Source: Campylobacterales bacterium (GTDB lineage Bacteria; Campylobacterota; Campylobacteria; Campylobacterales; Sulfurovaceae). From it: DNA of 32,340 nt. The stretch covers positions 1 to 32,340 of the forward strand of contig JAJRRK010000005.1 in NCBI GenBank assembly GCA_024279555.1, written 5' to 3'. The notes beneath the pieces are model-generated. The model was not told the DNA's origin. It was given only the letters and a program-made list of their open reading frames with translations, and made no database searches. This document shows, one piece after another, positions 30,843-32,340 of the stretch. The position numbers and the translations under genes were made by a program. Every line of letters begins with the position of its first letter. The stretch's first letter is position 1.

Positions 30843-31571
30843 ATGGCATCTAAAGAGATAGACTATAACGGAAATTCATTCAAGCTTTCCTATGAGATGG
30901 TCAATCCTTCACAGGAGGAGGCAGTGTTGATCCTGCATGGCTGGGGGAGCAACAAGGAGATCATGAAGCAGGCATTTGGGAAGCTACTGCCGGAGTTTAA
31001 GCATATCTACCTCGATATGCCCGGTTTTGGCAAAAGCAGCAACGATGTGGTGCTTCAGACAGAGGATTATGCACAGATCGTACGGCTGTTCCTTGAGACG
31101 CTGGATGTCACACCCCAAGTGGTGATGGGGCACTCCTTTGGCGGCAAGGTTGCCACGCTGCTTAACCCGCCCTGTCTGGTACTGCTCTCCTCTTCGGGTG
31201 TTCTCGTACCTAAGCCTCTTTCGGTGCGTATTAAGATCGCGCTGACCAAAGTGCTCAAGGCTGTGGGGATTTCCAAGCTTGGCAGGCTCTTTGCTTCCAA
31301 AGATGTCGAGGGGATGAGCCATGAGATGTACGAGACATTCAAAAATGTGGTTAATGAAGATTTTGAAGAGAACTTCTCCAAAGTAAGCGGCAAGGGACTG
31401 CTGTTCTGGGGCAAGGCAGATACCGCTACCCCGCTTTGGACGGCGGAGAAGATCGCACAGATGATCCCTAATGCCACGCTTTATCCGTTGGAGGGAGACC
31501 ACTACTTCTTTTTACACCATGCGCCCTTCATCGCACAGACCGTCACAGACCAATGCAAGGATCACCATTGA
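30843..31571 (+). CDS. Alpha/beta hydrolase next to murF (HP0739-like)
   Basis: A 242-residue alpha/beta hydrolase. The oxyanion region is LHGWGSN (residues 31-37). The nucleophile is Ser98 in VMGHSFGGKVA, and the acid and base are probably the Asp in FWGKADTATP and the His in EGDHYFF. No signal peptide is seen. Homologues in Helicobacter lie between ddl and murF and have been named 2-hydroxy-6-oxohepta-2,4-dienoate hydrolase, which I regard as unproven. Its TGA overlaps the murF ATG by one base (TGATG). The conserved link with murF hints at a cell wall role. Confidence 0.85.
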   Translation: MASKEIDYNGNSFKLSYEMVNPSQEEAVLILHGWGSNKEIMKQAFGKLLPEFKHIYLDMPGFGKSSNDVVLQTEDYAQIVRLFLETLDVTPQVVMGHSFGGKVATLLNPPCLVLLSSSGVLVPKPLSVRIKIALTKVLKAVGISKLGRLFASKDVEGMSHEMYETFKNVVNEDFEENFSKVSGKGLLFWGKADTATPLWTAEKIAQMIPNATLYPLEGDHYFFLHHAPFIAQTVTDQCKDHH

Positions 31572-32340
31572 TGCAGATACTCAACCTCATAGGCTACTTC
31601 GTTTTTCTACTCGCGATGGGCTACTACGCCATCACCAACCTCCAGTGGTACAGCTACAAGCTTGAACGCGTACTCTTTCACCATACCAAAGGCTGGTGGC
31701 ACTTTGCCTACTTCCTGATCCCGTACGGTATCTATATGCTGGCAGACTATGCCACCGACTACGCCTTTGTGGTCGCATTTGCCTATGTGGGACTGCTCTA
31801 CTACTGGTACAGAGGATTGGACAAACCGCTGGTATGGACAGGACGGGTCAAGCGTTTCTACGCGGTGATGGTGCTCTTTGGGCTCTTCATCACTTTTGCC
31901 TTTGGACATTTTGGGGTGATCATTCCTATTTTCTTGGCGTACTTCATTTCGACATTCATCGAAAAGATGCTCTTCAACGGTTTCAAGGTCAAAGCAAAGA
32001 AAAAGCTTGAAAGCATGGAACAGCTTCAGGTAGTGGGCATTACCGCCAGCTACGGAAAGACAAGCATCAAGAACTTTGCCGCCCATCTGCTCTCTGCCAA
32101 GTACCACACCTATGCCACCCCGCGCTCGGTCAATACCCTCGGCGGGGTAATGAAAGATATCAACGACGATCTGCCTGCGGACACCGAGGTTTATGTAGTA
32201 GAGATGGGAGCCAGAGGGGAGGGTGACATCGCTGAGATTTCCACCTTCGTCAACCCGCACTATGTGGTGGTGGGCAAGATCGGCCCTGCACATATCGAGT
32301 ACTTCAAGAGTATGGAGAATATCCGCAATACCAAGATGGA
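31571..32340 (+). CDS. murF: UDP-MurNAc-tripeptide--D-Ala-D-Ala ligase, 5' part
   Basis: About 256 residues before the right edge. Campylobacterota MurF proteins have a hydrophobic N-terminal extension, and here residues 1-135 hold several membrane helices (MQILNLIGYFVFLLAMGYYA, then YFLIPYGIYML and VMVLFGLFITFAFG). The Mur ligase ATP site follows: VVGITASYGKTSIKNF, then RSVNTLGGV and EMGARGEGDIAEI. The enzyme adds D-Ala-D-Ala to the UDP-MurNAc-tripeptide; the membrane part may hold it near MraY. The start overlaps the hydrolase stop by one base. The C-terminal domain lies outside the window. The ddl gene often found just upstream is absent. Confidence 0.92.
   Translation, partial: MQILNLIGYFVFLLAMGYYAITNLQWYSYKLERVLFHHTKGWWHFAYFLIPYGIYMLADYATDYAFVVAFAYVGLLYYWYRGLDKPLVWTGRVKRFYAVMVLFGLFITFAFGHFGVIIPIFLAYFISTFIEKMLFNGFKVKAKKKLESMEQLQVVGITASYGKTSIKNFAAHLLSAKYHTYATPRSVNTLGGVMKDINDDLPADTEVYVVEMGARGEGDIAEISTFVNPHYVVVGKIGPAHIEYFKSMENIRNTKM

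Overview
The window looks like chromosome from a Campylobacterota (epsilonproteobacterial) bacterium, most like Sulfurovum or a relative. This is inferred from gene content and order, not from a search. The block pgsA - FabL-like reductase - dapA - M16 peptidase - pyrD matches the Helicobacter order. A murF with an N-terminal membrane extension follows an alpha/beta hydrolase, as in Helicobacter. The outer membrane proteins are Campylobacterota-type porins. No phage, insertion sequence, tRNA, rRNA or CRISPR array is visible. Genes are tightly packed, many overlap by 1-16 bases, and no gene-free stretch exceeds about 300 bases.

Layout. 1-178: C-terminal end of an unrecognised + strand gene. 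194-4107 (- strand): feoB-feoA iron uptake, an internally deleted porin remnant and an SO_0444-type metal permease. 4359-5822: a large porin with a strong sigma70 promoter. 6033-13123 (- strand): pgsA, FabL-like enoyl-ACP reductase, dapA, M16 peptidase, pyrD, a small beta-barrel protein and cysS. 13221-13857 (+): a probable c-di-GMP-I riboswitch in front of an Aer-type PAS protein. 13854-15260: murJ. 15458-16542 (+): ruvA and a RelB/ParE-like toxin-antitoxin pair. 16539-17366: a DUF89 protein. 17432-18603 (+): a DUF2946-like Cys/His protein and an outer membrane barrel. 18600-21790 (- strand): a frameshifted LTA-synthase-type phosphotransferase, an NlpC/P60 peptidase and a monoheme cytochrome. 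21906-24930 (- strand): a response regulator, histidine kinase, His/Gln/Asn-rich secreted protein and TSP3-repeat barrel, overlapping as one operon. 25074-27314: a nine-heme lipoprotein cytochrome. 27463-end (+): a HI0933-type flavoprotein, two L,D-transpeptidase-fold proteins, an alpha/beta hydrolase and the start of murF.

Themes. Many genes serve the envelope: murF, murJ, dapA, two YkuD-fold enzymes, NlpC/P60, pgsA, an LtaS-like protein, and at least five outer membrane barrels or their remains. Metal and redox functions recur: Feo, the SO_0444 permease, the DUF2946-like protein, cytochromes and a His-rich secreted protein.

The least explained parts are: (1) the two-component operon at 21906-24930 with its secreted His-rich partner and TSP3 barrel, next to a nine-heme cytochrome that also carries Asp-rich calcium-type repeats; (2) a set of seven-base tandem repeats, from perfect to degenerate, at five sites, one pair of which forms an inverted structure that now supplies the 3' end of pyrD and the 5' end of the M16 gene; and (3) the riboswitch-controlled PAS gene.
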